Positions 1 to 11,970 of a stretch of 64,000 nucleotides of DNA are shown piece by piece. The notes under the pieces were generated by a model. It searched no databases and was not told where the DNA came from. It saw only the letters and a list, made by a program, of their open reading frames with translations. Source of the DNA: Ziziphus jujuba. Taxonomy: Eukaryota; Streptophyta; Magnoliopsida; Rosales; Rhamnaceae. The translations under genes were made by a program, and so were the position numbers. How positions within the stretch are numbered: position 1 is the first letter of the stretch; each line of letters starts with the position of its first letter. The stretch covers positions 33,018,501-33,082,500 of the forward strand of contig NC_083380.1 of the NCBI RefSeq assembly GCF_031755915.1, given 5' to 3'.

Positions 1-2570
1 TCAAGGCTTACAAATTTGATTTCACTTGATCTTTCTTACTATTTCTATGAATTGGACGGTAATGATCTTACTGGTGCTTTGCATATGAAAGAAGGAGAGG
101 TGGGAAGGCTTACCCAAAACATGACCAATTTAAGACGAATTTACCTTGATTCGGTGCAAATTGATTCACATGTACCTGTAGACTTTGCAAATTTATCTTC
201 CTTGACACATCTCTCTTTTTGGAGATGCAATTTGCTTGGTGAGTTTCCAAATGTTATCTTCCACTTGCCTAACTTACAGTTTATCCTGCTGTCTGGCAAT
301 GACAATCTTTTTGGTTCTTTCCTGAATTTCGTTCTGGCAATATGCTGAAGTTTTTGGATCTTTCTTCTACAAAATTTTCAGGAAAAGTACCAAATTCGAT
401 TGGCAACCTTAAATCCTTGAATATTTTGATTCTTCAGTACTGTAGTTTTTCTGGGATTATTCCTTCTTCGATTGGGAATCTTACTGAACTTAAACATCTT
501 TACCTTGAGAGTAATGGATTTAGCGGTCAAATTTCATATTCATTTGGAAACCTCACACAATTGGAAGATTTGATTCTTTCAAGTAATTCTTTCAGTGGCA
601 AACTCCCAATGTCACTCCCACATCGTGTCAAATCTATCGATTTTAGGGACAATGATCTGACAGGTTCAATTCCATCTGATATTTCTAACTTGACATTCCT
701 TGAGTGGCTTGACCTGTCAAATAATTCATTCACTGAAGTCATTCCTGGTTCTTTATTTAAACTACCTTCTTTGACATGCTTATCTTTGGAAAACAATCAG
801 TTTACAGGCTATCTCAACATCCAAAACGTCTCTAATTCATCCCAATTAGAATCTCTGATATTAAGTGGAAACAACTTAACTGGACATATTCCAAGTTCAG
901 TGTCCAAATTCACAATGCTTTCCTATCTTAACCTTGATTCAAATGATTTTAGTGGCAGACTCGATTTTGGCATCTTCTTAGAGAAGAGTTCGCTTTCTTC
1001 TCTGGTTCTTTCAAATAACAGAGGCTTATTTATAACAAATTTAAGTACAACATCCACTCTCTCCAATCAATTTCAGGGAATATATTTATCCTCTTGCAAC
1101 ATCAAAGAGTTCCCTATATTCCTGAAAACACAAGGTAAATTGGAGGCATTAGATCTTTCCAACAATAATATCAGCAATCCAATTCCCAGATGGTTGTTGA
1201 GCATTGGGACAGAGACCTTGTATAACTTGAATCTTTCTCACAACTTCATTCACGGTTGGGAAAAAGCTCCGTTAATTCTTCCGTGGAAGGTAATGGATAC
1301 ACTTGACCTACATTCAAACATGTTGCATGGATCACTTGTTGTTCCACCAATGTCCACAACATACTTTTCCATCTCAGAAAATAGTTTGGTTGGAAGAATT
1401 GATCCACTGTTTTGTAAATTGAGGGATCTTAGATATCTTGATTTGTCAAGTAACAATTTGAGCGGTACTATTCCTCAATGTTTGGGAAACTTCAGTAGCT
1501 CTCTCTTGGTTCTAAATCTAAGAGGAAACAACTTGAACGGCAACATGCCTAGCTCATGTGGGGATGGGAACCAATTACAAACATTGGACTTGAGCTACAA
1601 CAATTTACATGGAAAGATTCCACAGTCTCTAATCAAATGCAAAGAGCTGCAGATTCTAAATCTCGGCCACAATCAAATGACTGACACATTTCCTTTTATG
1701 GTACAGAGTTTTTCGAAGCTTCAAGTTCTCATTTTATCTTCCAATAAATTTTATGGTCCAATATGGCATCCACATAGTTTTTTTGGCTTTGTGAACTTAT
1801 ATATCATTGATCTGTCCTTCAATGATTTTACTGGAAGTTTACTGTCGCAATACTTTCAAAATTGGACTTCAATGGAAGAAACTTCATATAATAAGTCACA
1901 ATTGAAGTACATTGGTGAGGGATCATATAGCTACTCTGTTACCGTAGTAAATAAGGGACAAAATTTGCTTTACATTAGAATTTTTACTTTCTTCATGTGC
2001 ATTGATTTCTCAAACAACAAATTCCATGGAGAAATTCCAAGGACAATAGGGGATCTTCAAACTTTAGTCGTGCTCAACTTGTCAAGTAATAATTTTACAG
2101 GACCCATTCCACCATCTTTAGAGAATCTGATTAAGCTTGAATCCTTAGATCTCTCTAAAAATAAGCTTTCTGGTCAAATCCCTCAGCAGTTTACTAGACT
2201 CACATTTCTTGAATATTTGAACCTCTCTGATAATGAACTTGTGGGTCCAATACCTCAAGCTGGACAAATTGGTACATTTGAAAATTCTTCCTTTGAGGGA
2301 AACTGGGGATTATGTGGTCCTCCATTGTCAAAAAAGTGTGGAACCTCTCCTTTACCACCTCATGACAATGAGAAATCAGGTGATTCAATATTATCTGGTT
2401 TTGGTTGGGAAGCTGTTGGGATAGGATATGGATGCGGACTCATAATTGGATTGATGCCCGGATATATCATCACCTCAAGGAGCCCATACTTGGCGTTCAA
2501 GATTTTTCGTGTGATCCCACCAAGAAGACTAAGAGGAGTAAACAGTTGTAAGCGCTTTAAGTTAAAGTAG
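1..2570 (+). CDS. LRR receptor-like protein (RLP, Cf-type), 5' end outside the window, one-base frameshift
   Basis: Reading is open from base 1 in frame 1 to a TGA at 346-348. It continues from 342 in another frame for 742 codons to TAG at 2568-2570. Aligning the LRR pattern across the break implies one base missing in the T run at 317-320. The product has more than twenty plant-type LRRs (LxxLxLSxNxFSGxIP), an island interrupting them at roughly residues 488-545 of the long frame, a C-terminal cap with GLCGPP and paired Cys (about 648-677), a membrane segment at about 691-711 with a GYGCGLIIGL core, and a short basic tail. There is no kinase. This matches RLPs of the Cf-9/HcrVf class, which sit in the plasma membrane, detect extracellular ligands and signal through partners such as SOBIR1 (family knowledge). 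Signal peptide and start lie upstream of the window. The frameshift means a recent pseudogene or an assembly error; the rest is intact. Confidence 0.88.
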
Positions 2571-2658
2571 AAGAACTTGGATTCTTATGGCTAAAGTAAG
2601 TGATAAAAATTTGAATATGAATATACTTGTTCTTATTTGAAGAAAATTTGACATGTCT

Positions 2659-3793
2659 TGATACGAACCTAGGACGACCTGCTCCTAAACCCGTATTATA
2701 TTAGCCCGGATCTCAATTAAGTTCAAGTTCTAATGGAATGGACCTCAACCCCTAACCAACCTGTGGTTAGAAACCTTGGTATAATGTAGACGCCACAATA
2801 GGGGATGGAAAACCTATTGATAAGTCAAGCTAAAACAACAAATTCTCAAATGGTGTTTTAGGTGTTCTCAAAGAACGAAGAGATAATTAATCTCACAAGT
2901 ATTTTCTTAATCAAATCAAAGTTGTATTCTTATTGAAAAATCAGCCTTTAAATAGGCTACAAAGGCACGAAATAAAACCCTAGAACATAAAGAAAACCAG
3001 CCACCACACATAAAGAAACCTAGTTGGCCGAAACTATACTTCCTTTCCTAATCTAAGTTTGATTAATTAATTCCTTTATATTAAATTAGGAATTAATTAA
3101 TTTACAATGGAAAGAATAAAATAAAAACCTTCCTAAAGTTATTTTTCCAGAAAATAAATAAATAAAAACTAAAAAAAATAATGGTAGTTTCCTAAAACAA
3201 AAAGTAGAACAAAATTAGAAAACTATAATACTAGCTTTTTGACTAAATTGACTTTGACTATTCTTTGACCAAATTGAGCTCCAAATCAGCTTCAATATGC
3301 TTTGTAGGATGCCAAATAAGCTTATTGTGAAGTTCCTCACGTTGCCCTTGCTTGGAAGTATGAGAAAAGGCTAATACAGTAAAATACAGTAAAGTCAGCA
3401 AGGAATACAGCAAATCCGGCCTTTCCTTCTCCTTGTGCACAAACCACCTTGTTGGTCGGCTTTGAAGCTGCTTTGGCTGGTTTCTATGACTCATCCTCCA
3501 TATGAATTGAACCCATAAGGATGGGGTTCAAATTCATACAACCCGGCCTCCTTATTATCACCAAAAATGTCACCCGACCCTGTTTTGGCTTCTATTGCTT
3601 GTTGAGTAAAACAGGCCTTGGTTCTTTAGATGTGGCCAACCCCTCTTGACTATGTCTTATTCCTTGTATGAAGACAGCAAGATTGTCCTTGAACTTCTTG
3701 GCTTGGGCCCTAGTGATCGGTCCCACCTTCATTTGTATTGGGTCAGCACCCTAGCGGGTTGTCGGCCGAGCAGTCTCGGGTGGATTCGCATCA
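2659..3793 (-). repeat. 3' LTR of Ty3 element 1
   Basis: Starts TGATACGAACC and ends GGATTCGCATCA on the plus strand. It is nearly identical to 9739-10874. Typical differences are single substitutions plus a 1-bp length change near 3603. The integrase reading frame overlaps its last 43 bases. Confidence 0.95.
3239..3270 (+). promoter_or_regulatory. Cluster of four TTGAC (W-box core) motifs in the LTR
   Basis: TTGAC occurs at 3239, 3248, 3254 and 3265, the last as TTGACC. W boxes (TTGAC[C/T]) are known binding sites of WRKY factors, which control defence transcription. The same cluster is repeated in the other LTR near 10319-10350. Function is inferred only. Confidence 0.4.
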
Positions 3794-4791
3794 TTCCCCT
3801 CTTCTTGAAAAGGATTTGTCCTCAAATCGAAGTCATCACCTGCAGCAAAAGGAGATAAATCAGCAACATTAAAGGTGGCACTAACATTATACTCACCCGG
3901 TAGATCAAGTTTGTAGGCATTGTCGTTTATCCTCTCCAAAACTTGAAAAGGTCCATCACCCCTCGGCATGAGTTTTGATTTCCTTTGTTCGGGGAATCTT
4001 TCTTTCCTTAAATGCAGCCACACCCAATCTCCAGATTCAAACATCATTGATTTTCGACCTTGATTAGCCACCCTTGCATATTGCCCGGTCCTCCTCTCAA
4101 TGTTTGCTCGGGTCTTCTCATGAATCTGCTTTACAAAATCAGCTTTTTGTTTTCCATCTAGATTAGCACGCTCACTTAAAGGCAAAGGTGTTAAATCTAA
4201 TGGAGTCAAAGGATTAAAACCATAAACAATTTCAAATGGAGTAAATTTAGTTGCTGAATGTAAAGACCTATTATATGCAAATTCAACATGTGGCAAACAT
4301 TCTTCCCAAGTCCTTAAATTTCTACTAATTAATGCTCTCAACAATGCAGATAAGGTTCTATTTACTACTTTGGTTTGTCCATCAGTTTGTGGATGACAAG
4401 TAGTTGAAAATAAAAGCTTAGTACCTAATTTAGCCCACAATGTTTTCCAAAAATAGCTTAAGAACTTAGCATCCCTATCCGACACAATAGTTCTTGGCAT
4501 GCCATGCAATCTCACAATTTCCTTGAAAAATAAGTTAGCAATATTGGATGCATCATCAGTTTTGTTACATGCAATAAAATGTGCCATCTTAGAAAACCTA
4601 TCTACTACAACAAATATTGAATCCTTACCTGTCCTTGACCTAGGCAACCCAAGAATAAAATCCATAGACAAATCTACCCAAGGATAGGTAGGAATCGGCA
4701 AAGGCTTATACAATCCATGCGGTTTCAATGTTGATTTTGTTTTTCGGCACTTCAAACATCTTTCACAAATTCTCTCAACATCTCTCCTCAT
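3751..4791 (-). pseudogene. Integrase region of Ty3 element 1
   Basis: An open frame of 346 codons holds the second half of the zinc-binding HHCC region (CERCLKC), the integrase core and the C-terminal region. The first Asp lies in [11 protein letters not shown] and the second in IVSDRDAKF. The position normally held by the catalytic Glu, in the segment [11 protein letters not shown], reads Lys. The protein would therefore lack strand transfer even if made. Two in-frame stops (about 4808 and 4829) separate it from the RNase H part. The end of the frame (FNVADLSPF, then [13 protein letters not shown]) runs into the 3' LTR. Confidence 0.9.
3794..3806 (-). other. Polypurine tract of Ty3 element 1
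   Basis: Directly inside the 3' LTR, the minus strand reads AAGAAGAGGGGAA, the expected primer for plus-strand DNA synthesis. Element 2 has the same site at 15200-15212. Confidence 0.75.
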
Positions 4792-4830
4792 GTTAGGCCA
4801 ATAAAAATGTTCTTACAGCAAGGATAAAGT

Positions 4831-5487
4831 TTATAAAATACCAAAATGACCCATTAAACCACCCCCATGTCCTTCCCGAACCAATAATTCCCTAATACTA
4901 CAATTAGGCACACAAAGTTTGTTTTCCTTAAACAAATATCCCTCAAATATGTAAAATTTATTAAATCCATGTTTCAAACAGGTTCTAAAAATTTCTCCAA
5001 AGTCACTATCATGCTCATAAAGTTCTTTCAATTGTTCAAATCCAAGCAATCTAGCATCTAAGGTAGAAAAGAGCACATACCTTCGGGATAATGCATCGGC
5101 AACCACATTTTCCTTACCTTTTTTGTATCGGATCACATATGGAAATGTTTCAATAAACTCAATCCACTTAGCATGCCTTCGGTTGAGCTTTCCTTGACCC
5201 TTGATATGCTTCAAAGACTCATGATCCATATGAATCACAAACTCCTTTGGCATAAGATAATGCTGCCACGTCTCCAAAGCCCTCACCAAAGCATACATCT
5301 CCTTGTCATAAGTCGGGTAGTTTAGGGCAGCTCCATTCAATTTTTCACTAAAGTAGGCTATGGGCCTTCCTTCTTGCATTAAAACAGCTCCAATACCTAC
5401 ACCCGAAGCATCACATTCAATTTCAAAAGTCTTAGAAAAATTTGGCAAAACTAACAAAGGTGCATTACACAATTTTTCTTTCAACAA
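4831..5487 (-). pseudogene. RNase H and linker region of Ty3 element 1
   Basis: 218 open codons follow the RT segment. They include the gypsy RNase H signature [20 protein letters not shown] and the segment [20 protein letters not shown], then the linker VADALSRR that precedes the integrase zinc domain. The part is cut off from RT by a stop at about 5589 and by a missing base near 5545. Confidence 0.9.
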
Positions 5488-5588
5488 ATTAAAAGATTTT
5501 TCTTGTACTTCCCCCCATTTGAAACCAACATTCTTCTTGACAACTTATTCAATGGTGCTACTATGGTACTAAAATCCTTGACAAATCT

Positions 5589-8587
5589 TCAGTAAAAGCT
5601 TGCCAAGCCATGAAAATGCCTCACTTGGGTGGTAGAAGTAGGAACCGGCCACTCTTGAATTGCTTTCACCTTAGGTTGGTCAACTTTGATTCCTGCAGCA
5701 CTTACTACAAAACCTAGAAACACAAGCTCTTCTTTGCAAAAGTCACATTTTTTAATGTTAGCAAATAATCTTTCCTTTCTAAGAACTTGCAAAACTTGCC
5801 TAAGTTGATCCACATGGTCATCCAAATTTCGGCTATATATTAGAATGTCATCAAAATAAACAACCACAAATTTACCAATAAATGGACGCATTACATGATT
5901 CATAAGCCTCATGAAAGTACTAGGTGCATTGGATAATCCAAAAGGCATAACTAACCATTCATACAGTCCATATTTAGTTTTGAATGCAGTTTTCCATTCA
6001 TCACCTTCTTTCATCCTAATTTGGTGATAACCACTCCTGAGATCAATTTTTGTAAACATGCAAGCACCATGCAACTCATCAAGCATATCATCTAATCTAG
6101 GAATGGGATGTCTATATTTGATGGTAATATTATTTATAGCCCTACAATCAACAGACATTCTCCAAGAACCATCCTTTTTAGGTACCAACAAAACAGGAAC
6201 AACACATGGACTTAAACTCTCACGAATGTATCCTTTATCAAGCAAATCACTTACCTGTTTTTGCAGCTCCTTTGTTTCTTCGGGATTGCTCCTATAAGCT
6301 GGTCTATTTGGTATGGTAGCCCCTGGAACAAAGTCAATTTGATGTTCTATCCCTCGAATAGGTGGTAGTCCACTTGGAATCTCACTTGGGAAGACATTTC
6401 CAAATTCCTTCAAAAGAGAAATCATTGAACTTGGCAATTCAAGTTCTTCAAAGTTAGTTTGATCATTGAAATAATTTTCTTTGTAAAGCATGACCAGCAA
6501 AGGTTTCTTACACTCAATAACCTTATTAATATCCCCTAAACTCAAATAATAATTCTGGTTTTTCCTCTCTTTTCTTTCTTTTCTTTTTCTTTCTTCGGTT
6601 TGACTCTCATTGGCGGAAATTTCCAGATTCTTTGTGCTCTCGGGTTTGCTCTCCTTTCTCACCCCTCTCTCAGCTTTTTCTTGGTCTTTCCACTCAATAC
6701 GAACCTTAGAAACCTTGCCTTGGTCAGCAACATCAATCTTACCTTCTTGAAAGGATGGTGAAGCCGTTGGTGCCATACTTGCTTTTTCCTTGAGCTTTTC
6801 GGCTTCTCTCCTTTGTTGCATTTGTAATTGGTCTTTGTAAACCTCTTTAGGTGATAATGGTTCCAGCTTGACCTTCTTCCCTTTAAACCTGAAAACAACA
6901 CTATTTTCTCGACCAAAATGAGTAGCATCTTTATCAAATTGCCATGGTCTACCTAATAGTATATGTCCAGCAATCATGGGCACAATATCACATAAAACTA
7001 CATCCTCATATCTACCTATATTAAATTTTACTTTGGCTTGTTTGTTTACTTTCATTTCACCACTATCATTAAGCCATTGTAATGTATAAGGTTCTGGATG
7101 TTTAATTGTTTTCAAGCCTAATTTATCAACTACAAGATTACTTATCACATTAGTACAACTCCCACTATCTATAATCATGCTACAAATTTTACCTTGTATT
7201 TCGCAGCGAGTGTGGAAGATGTTTTCTCTTTGTATCTGCTCTTCATCTTTGTAGAAAACAAGTACTCTCCTTGAAACCAAGCTCAACTTGGCATTAGATG
7301 TATCTACATGTTCGGCCTCATCTTCATTGCAATCCTCCTCTTGCTCGGTTTCAGCCCCACTTTCTTCACTTGCGGATTCCAGCTCACCATCACCCTTTAA
7401 TACCATGATTCTTCTATTTGGGCATTGGCTGGCTATGTGTCCTCTTCCTTGGCACTTAAAACAAATTATTTCTCTGGATTTTTGAGGTTTAGGATCAGAT
7501 TTTATCTCACCTCTAAGTGCTTGGACAGATTCGGTCTTGACCTCCCTTCTTGGCCGGTTGGTAGATTCTTCTCCCAATTTCGGCTTCAACTTGTTTTCAT
7601 AAGTGGAATTGTTTTTCCAGCCACTTGAACTTGTCCTTCCACTGCTAGAAACTCCTCCAAACCGTGTACTAACACCCCTCCTCTTGAATTGGTTCTCAAG
7701 CTTAATGGCTACATGCAACATCTCCTCCAATTCCAAGTATTGTTGTAATTCAAGTTGGTTGGCAATGTCTCGGTTTAACCCTCCAAGAAATCTTGCCATG
7801 GTTGCCTCCCTATCCTCATTCATATTCAGCCTCATCATTAACATCAACATCTCTTTGTAATAATCCTCCACGGACCTACTTCCTTGAGACAAAGATTGAA
7901 GCCTTTGATGCAGCAACCTATGGTAATGGGATGGCACAAACCGCTTCCTCATGGCTCCTTTCATTTGTCGCCATGTTGTAATTAAGTCATCACCAACTCT
8001 CCTTCGGGTGCTTTGCTCATTTGTCCACCATTGGAGTGCATAATGGCCAAACTCCATTGCTGCCAACTTCACCTTCTTACCTTCCGAATAGTTGTGGCAG
8101 TCAAAGATCATCTCAATTTTTTCTTCCCACTCCAAATAAGCTTCGGGATCACTTTACCCATAAAAGGTGGGATATTAACCTTGATATTTCCCAAATCATC
8201 ATCTGTATCTTCCCTCCTATATCTCCCACGGCCAACTCTATCTTGGACAGCAAAGGTTTCGTCCATACCTTCCTCAGAGTCACCGTCGAATGGCTCCTCA
8301 TCAAATTCCTCTCTCGGCCTCTCACGACCTCCTCGTCCTCGGCCTCGTCCTCCATGGAATTCTTGCCTATTTCTTGTATTCGGCCTTCCTTGTGAGGCTT
8401 CTAGTCTTCCTACTCTTTGATTTACATGCTCAACTTGAGCACTAACCCGCTGTATTGATTCCAAAACAGCTCTCATGTCCAATTGGTCTCCACTCCCGGT
8501 AGCTCGGTCATCGCCATGGAATGCTACGGACTCTTCCTCATTGATCCTCAAGGGTGGATCCCCTCTTCTTATTCTAGAATCTGCCAT
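5589..8587 (-). pseudogene. Gag-protease-RT region of Ty3 element 1
   Basis: Gag starts at the ATG 8585-8587 (MADSRIRRGD). Its frame breaks near 8153, where one base is missing relative to element 2, and continues in the frame 5589-8135. In that 848-codon frame I see the retrotransposon Gag core (about residues 1-150), a CCHC zinc knuckle C225-C228-H233-C238, a retropepsin motif IIDSGS with Asp 323, and RT at about 590-830 with the YFDDIL active site. It ends at TGA where the family reads Arg (FYRRF-type context), a CGA to TGA change. Gag packages the RNA, protease processes the polyprotein and RT makes cDNA (family knowledge). Confidence 0.92.
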
Positions 8588-9738
8588 GTTAGTAAAATAC
8601 TGCAAAAATAAAATAAATCCTCACAATATTCACTCCCTCACGTGTTTCACTCAAACAAGGTCTCGACACTCGTGTTTGCACACTAGTTTCGGCTTTTACC
8701 CTCTTTTAAGCTCACACACTCTTGCCTTTTTCCACTCAATGGGTTATCTCAAAGTTCTAATTAAAACACTCACAAAACAGCAATTAGATCACTAGTATGT
8801 TTTAATTAAACTTATCAACAAACAATAAGCAAAAAGTAGTTAATACCGAAAGAATCCAATAAATCCTAATTTTTCGGCTTTCTAGACAAGAAAACACAAA
8901 ATAATGGGAAAACGTTTGAATTTTTGAAAACTGCACTAGATGGTAGTAGATTATGAGTTCAAGAATAAAATTCTAGAAAAAGAAATTCAAATACGAACAA
9001 GAATCAAAGAGAACAAAAATATAGAAAAGTGTTGGTTGTTGTTCTTGTAATTCAAGTTTTGTATCAATTCCTTTAACTAATTTTAATCCAAAAAATTTAA
9101 ACACCCAAAATCCAAATATCCAGCAGCAAAAATAATTTCCCAGCAACTCAAATATTGAATAAATAATCAAAAACCAGCAGCTCCAACAAATTTCCAGCAT
9201 ACAAATCAAACTCCAACAAACTGAAATATTTTTCTGTTTTTTTTTTTTTTTTTTTTTATTCGGCTTTACCTCTTTTTTTTTTTTCACTCACAGAACATAA
9301 ACAACTGCAGTAGCAAGAATAATTACCAAAATTGCAATTCCAACTCCAAAACAAACACCAAACCTGTGACCTCCAAATAAACACAAATGTGCTGTTTTTT
9401 TTTTTTTTAATGTTGCCGCAAACTCTTTTTTTTTTTTTTTTTTTTGAATATATGAATGCAAATTTCTAAGACTGAAACAGCAAAGGAAAATAAAAAAAAA
9501 ACAAAAATTATCAAGAACAATGATAAAAGACAACCAACAAACTAGGAAACAAAAATACGATAAAACTAGGAAATCCTAATTCAACTAGGAATGAAATTTT
9601 TTTTTTTTTTTTAAGATGCTGAACGTGTATAGGATGGATGCAACCTTAAACTAATGCTAAAATTGCAGAATAACACAAAAACAAATAAAGCAAATAAAGA
9701 TAGATCAAACCTGAACAAAATTTAGCTCTGATACCAAA
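8588..9738 (-). other. 5' leader of Ty3 element 1 with primer binding site
   Basis: About 1.15 kb between the 5' LTR and the Gag start without a gene. It is rich in poly-A/T runs. The primer binding site lies at 9725-9736, two bases from the LTR; the minus strand reads TGGTATCAGAGC, complementary to the 3' end of plant initiator-Met tRNA. Small open frames here are low-complexity Lys/Phe runs and are not genes. Confidence 0.88.
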
Positions 9739-10874
9739 TGATACGAACCTAGGACGACCTGCTCCTAAACCCGTATTATATTAGCCCGGATCTCAATTAA
9801 GTTCAAGTTCTAATGGAATGGACCTCAACCCCTAACCAACCTGTGGTTAGAAACCTTGGTATAATGTAGACGCCACAATAGGGGATGGAAAACCTATTGA
9901 TAAGTCAAGCTAAAACAACCAATTCTCTAATGGTGTTTTAGGTGTTCTTAAAGAACGAGGAGATAATTAATCTCACAAGTATTTTCTTAATCAAATCAAA
10001 GTTGTATTCTTATTGAAAAATCAGCCTTTAAATAGGCTACAAAGGCATGAAATAAAACCCTAGAACATAAAGAAAACCAGCCACCACACATAAAGAAACC
10101 TAGTTGGCCGAAACTATAGTTCCTTTCCTAATCTAAGTTTGATTAATTAATTCCTTTATATTAAATTAGGAATTAATTAATTTACAATGGAAAGAATAAA
10201 ATAAAAACCTTCCTAAAGTTATTTTTCCAGAAAATAAATAAATAAAAACTAAAAAAAATAATGGTAGTTTCCTAAAACAAAAAGTAGAACAAAATTAGAA
10301 AACTATAATACTAGCTTTTTGACTAAATTGACTTTGACTATTCTTTGACCAAATTGAGCTCCAAATCAGCTTCAATATGCTTTGTAGGATGCCAAATAAT
10401 CTTATTGTGAAGTTCCTCACGTTGCCCTTGCTTGGAAGTATGAGAAAAGGCTAATACAGTAAAATACAGTAAAGCCAGCAAGGAATACAGCAAATCCGGC
10501 CTTTCCTTCTCCTTGTGTGCAAACCACCTTGTTGGTCGGCTTTGAAGCTGCTTTGGCTGGTTTCTATGACTCATCCTCCATATGAATTGAACCCATAAGG
10601 ATGGGGTTCCAATTCATACAACCCGGCCTCCTTATTATCACCAAAAATGTCACCCGACCCTGTTTTGGCTTCTATTGCTTGTATGAGTAAAACAGGCCTT
10701 GGTTCTTTAGATGTGGCCAACCCCTCTTGACTATGTCTTATTCGTTGTATGAAGACAGCAAGATTGTCCTTGAACTTCTTGGCTTGGGCCCTAGTGATCG
10801 GTCCCACCTTCATTTGTATTGGGTCAACACCCCAGCGGGTTGTCGGCCGAGCAGTCTCGGGTGGATTCGCATCA
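9739..10874 (-). repeat. 5' LTR of Ty3 element 1
   Basis: Matches 2659-3793 along its whole length and is followed directly by the target duplication TGTCT. It would hold the promoter of the element, firing on the minus strand against the direction of the RLP gene. Confidence 0.95.
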
Positions 10875-10911
10875 TGTCTACCTTTTTTTGTGCTTTATAT
10901 TATTGATGCAG

Positions 10912-11960
10912 TAAAGAAACAAGGAAGCCTAGAGCATGAAGACGATGGTAGCTGTTGAAAAGTTACCATTACTTAGTAATTTGTGTTCTACTGATGGTGT
11001 CCCTTTTAAACTATGCTTTGTCTGGTTTATTAAGTAATAGTTAGTTTAATTTTTGTACGAAAACAATTGTTCAAAATGATGCGTTTTATTTTCTCTGAGC
11101 TTCGCATAAGAAAAATATTCTTCTCAAAGAAGCTTACATTTTTTGCTGCCATTTTTGGTTTTCTAAAAGCTTATAAGCTTTGTTGTATTAATAAAATTCA
11201 GTCTCAAAAGTTTTAGAGGTTTTCCTCTGCTCTTCTATTGAGTTTGATGTTTATCCATATAGACCTCCTCTGTTTTGATTTTGTGACTATATACACATTT
11301 TCAGGCTAGAATGAAATATTCTCATTACCACATGTTCAGTTTTCTTACGTATTAGAAAGAATAAAAAAAAAAATTTGAAAAATGCAATTTGGTGTGAAAA
11401 ATTATCATGTCTTTTAAATGTGGGCTTCACCAATGAGGGGCATCGATGATGGTTGCAGATCATAAAACCATTTGATTTTGAAGGGTTATTGATTCTGTTT
11501 GGACCAAACATGGCAATGAATAGCAGCTTATGATAGAGAGTTCAACAAAAAATGGAAAGTGTGAGAAAAAAAAACAGAGAAACAAATCCATCGAAATGTT
11601 TTTATTTTGAACCAAACTGATGTACAAATAATGCATTATTCCTAATCCACTTGATGGAAGCTACAAGAAGGAATTGCTTGTACTGGGTTTTTCACAATGC
11701 TTTAAAAGCTAGGAATCCGAAGCCCTTTTGGATAATCATATTTTATAATGTTTTAATTTTTATATTAAAATTTTGAAAGGAAATTAATACCAATTTAATT
11801 CAAGTAGAATAAATTTCAATTTAATAATATGGCTTAATTAATCTGTACATGTCTCAAAGACTAATGGAAGATACAAATCACTACATAAACATAACAAATC
11901 ATTACCAGATAAACATTAATCTATAAAGATCTGTGTAGTGGCGCTGGATCAGACCTATAT
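10912..11960 (+). other. RLP 3' untranslated exon and downstream sequence, no coding gene seen
   Basis: Sequence after the predicted acceptor fits a 3' UTR: AT-rich, with possible polyadenylation context near 11190 (ATTAATAAAAT). Parts of 11170-11720 recur, diverged, at 35957-36300, 56150-56230 and 60400-60480. This suggests relics of duplicated RLP loci. No open frame of note. Confidence 0.4.
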
Positions 11961-11970
11961 AGTCCATAAT

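Larger units (their letters stand above)
2659..10874 (-). mobile_element. Full-length Ty3/gypsy LTR retrotransposon (element 1)
   Basis: Two direct LTRs of 1135-1136 bp (2659-3793 and 9739-10874), each starting TG and ending CA, flank a 5.9-kb interior. The 5-bp target duplication TGTCT is present on both sides (2654-2658 and 10875-10879). The primer binding site and polypurine tract show that the element runs on the minus strand. Coding order is Gag, protease, RT, RNase H, integrase, which is the Ty3/gypsy order. The LTRs differ at only about fifteen places by eye, so the insertion is recent, yet the coding region is broken by frameshifts and stops. The integrase frame runs about 40 bp into the 3' LTR, a trait known from CRM-type chromoviruses, but I do not claim that lineage firmly. 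Confidence 0.95.
2596..10911 (+). other. Predicted 3'-UTR intron of the RLP gene, enlarged by a retrotransposon
   Basis: Twenty-five bases after the RLP stop there is a strong donor (GTAAGT at 2596). Just after the Ty3 element there is a T-rich tract followed by an acceptor ending TGATGCAG at 10911. Removing the element and one copy of its TGTCT target duplication leaves an intron of about 95 bp, a normal plant size. Donor and acceptor are seen directly; the intron itself is an inference without transcripts. Confidence 0.5.

Noticed and set aside
527..796. Antisense open frames inside the RLP gene (also 1250-1456 and 2200-2388)
   Set aside because: They are shadows of the LRR coding strand with no independent signal.
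9725..9736. tRNA-like sequence
   Set aside because: Only the 12-base complement of initiator-Met tRNA used as primer site. No cloverleaf gene was found here or elsewhere in the window.
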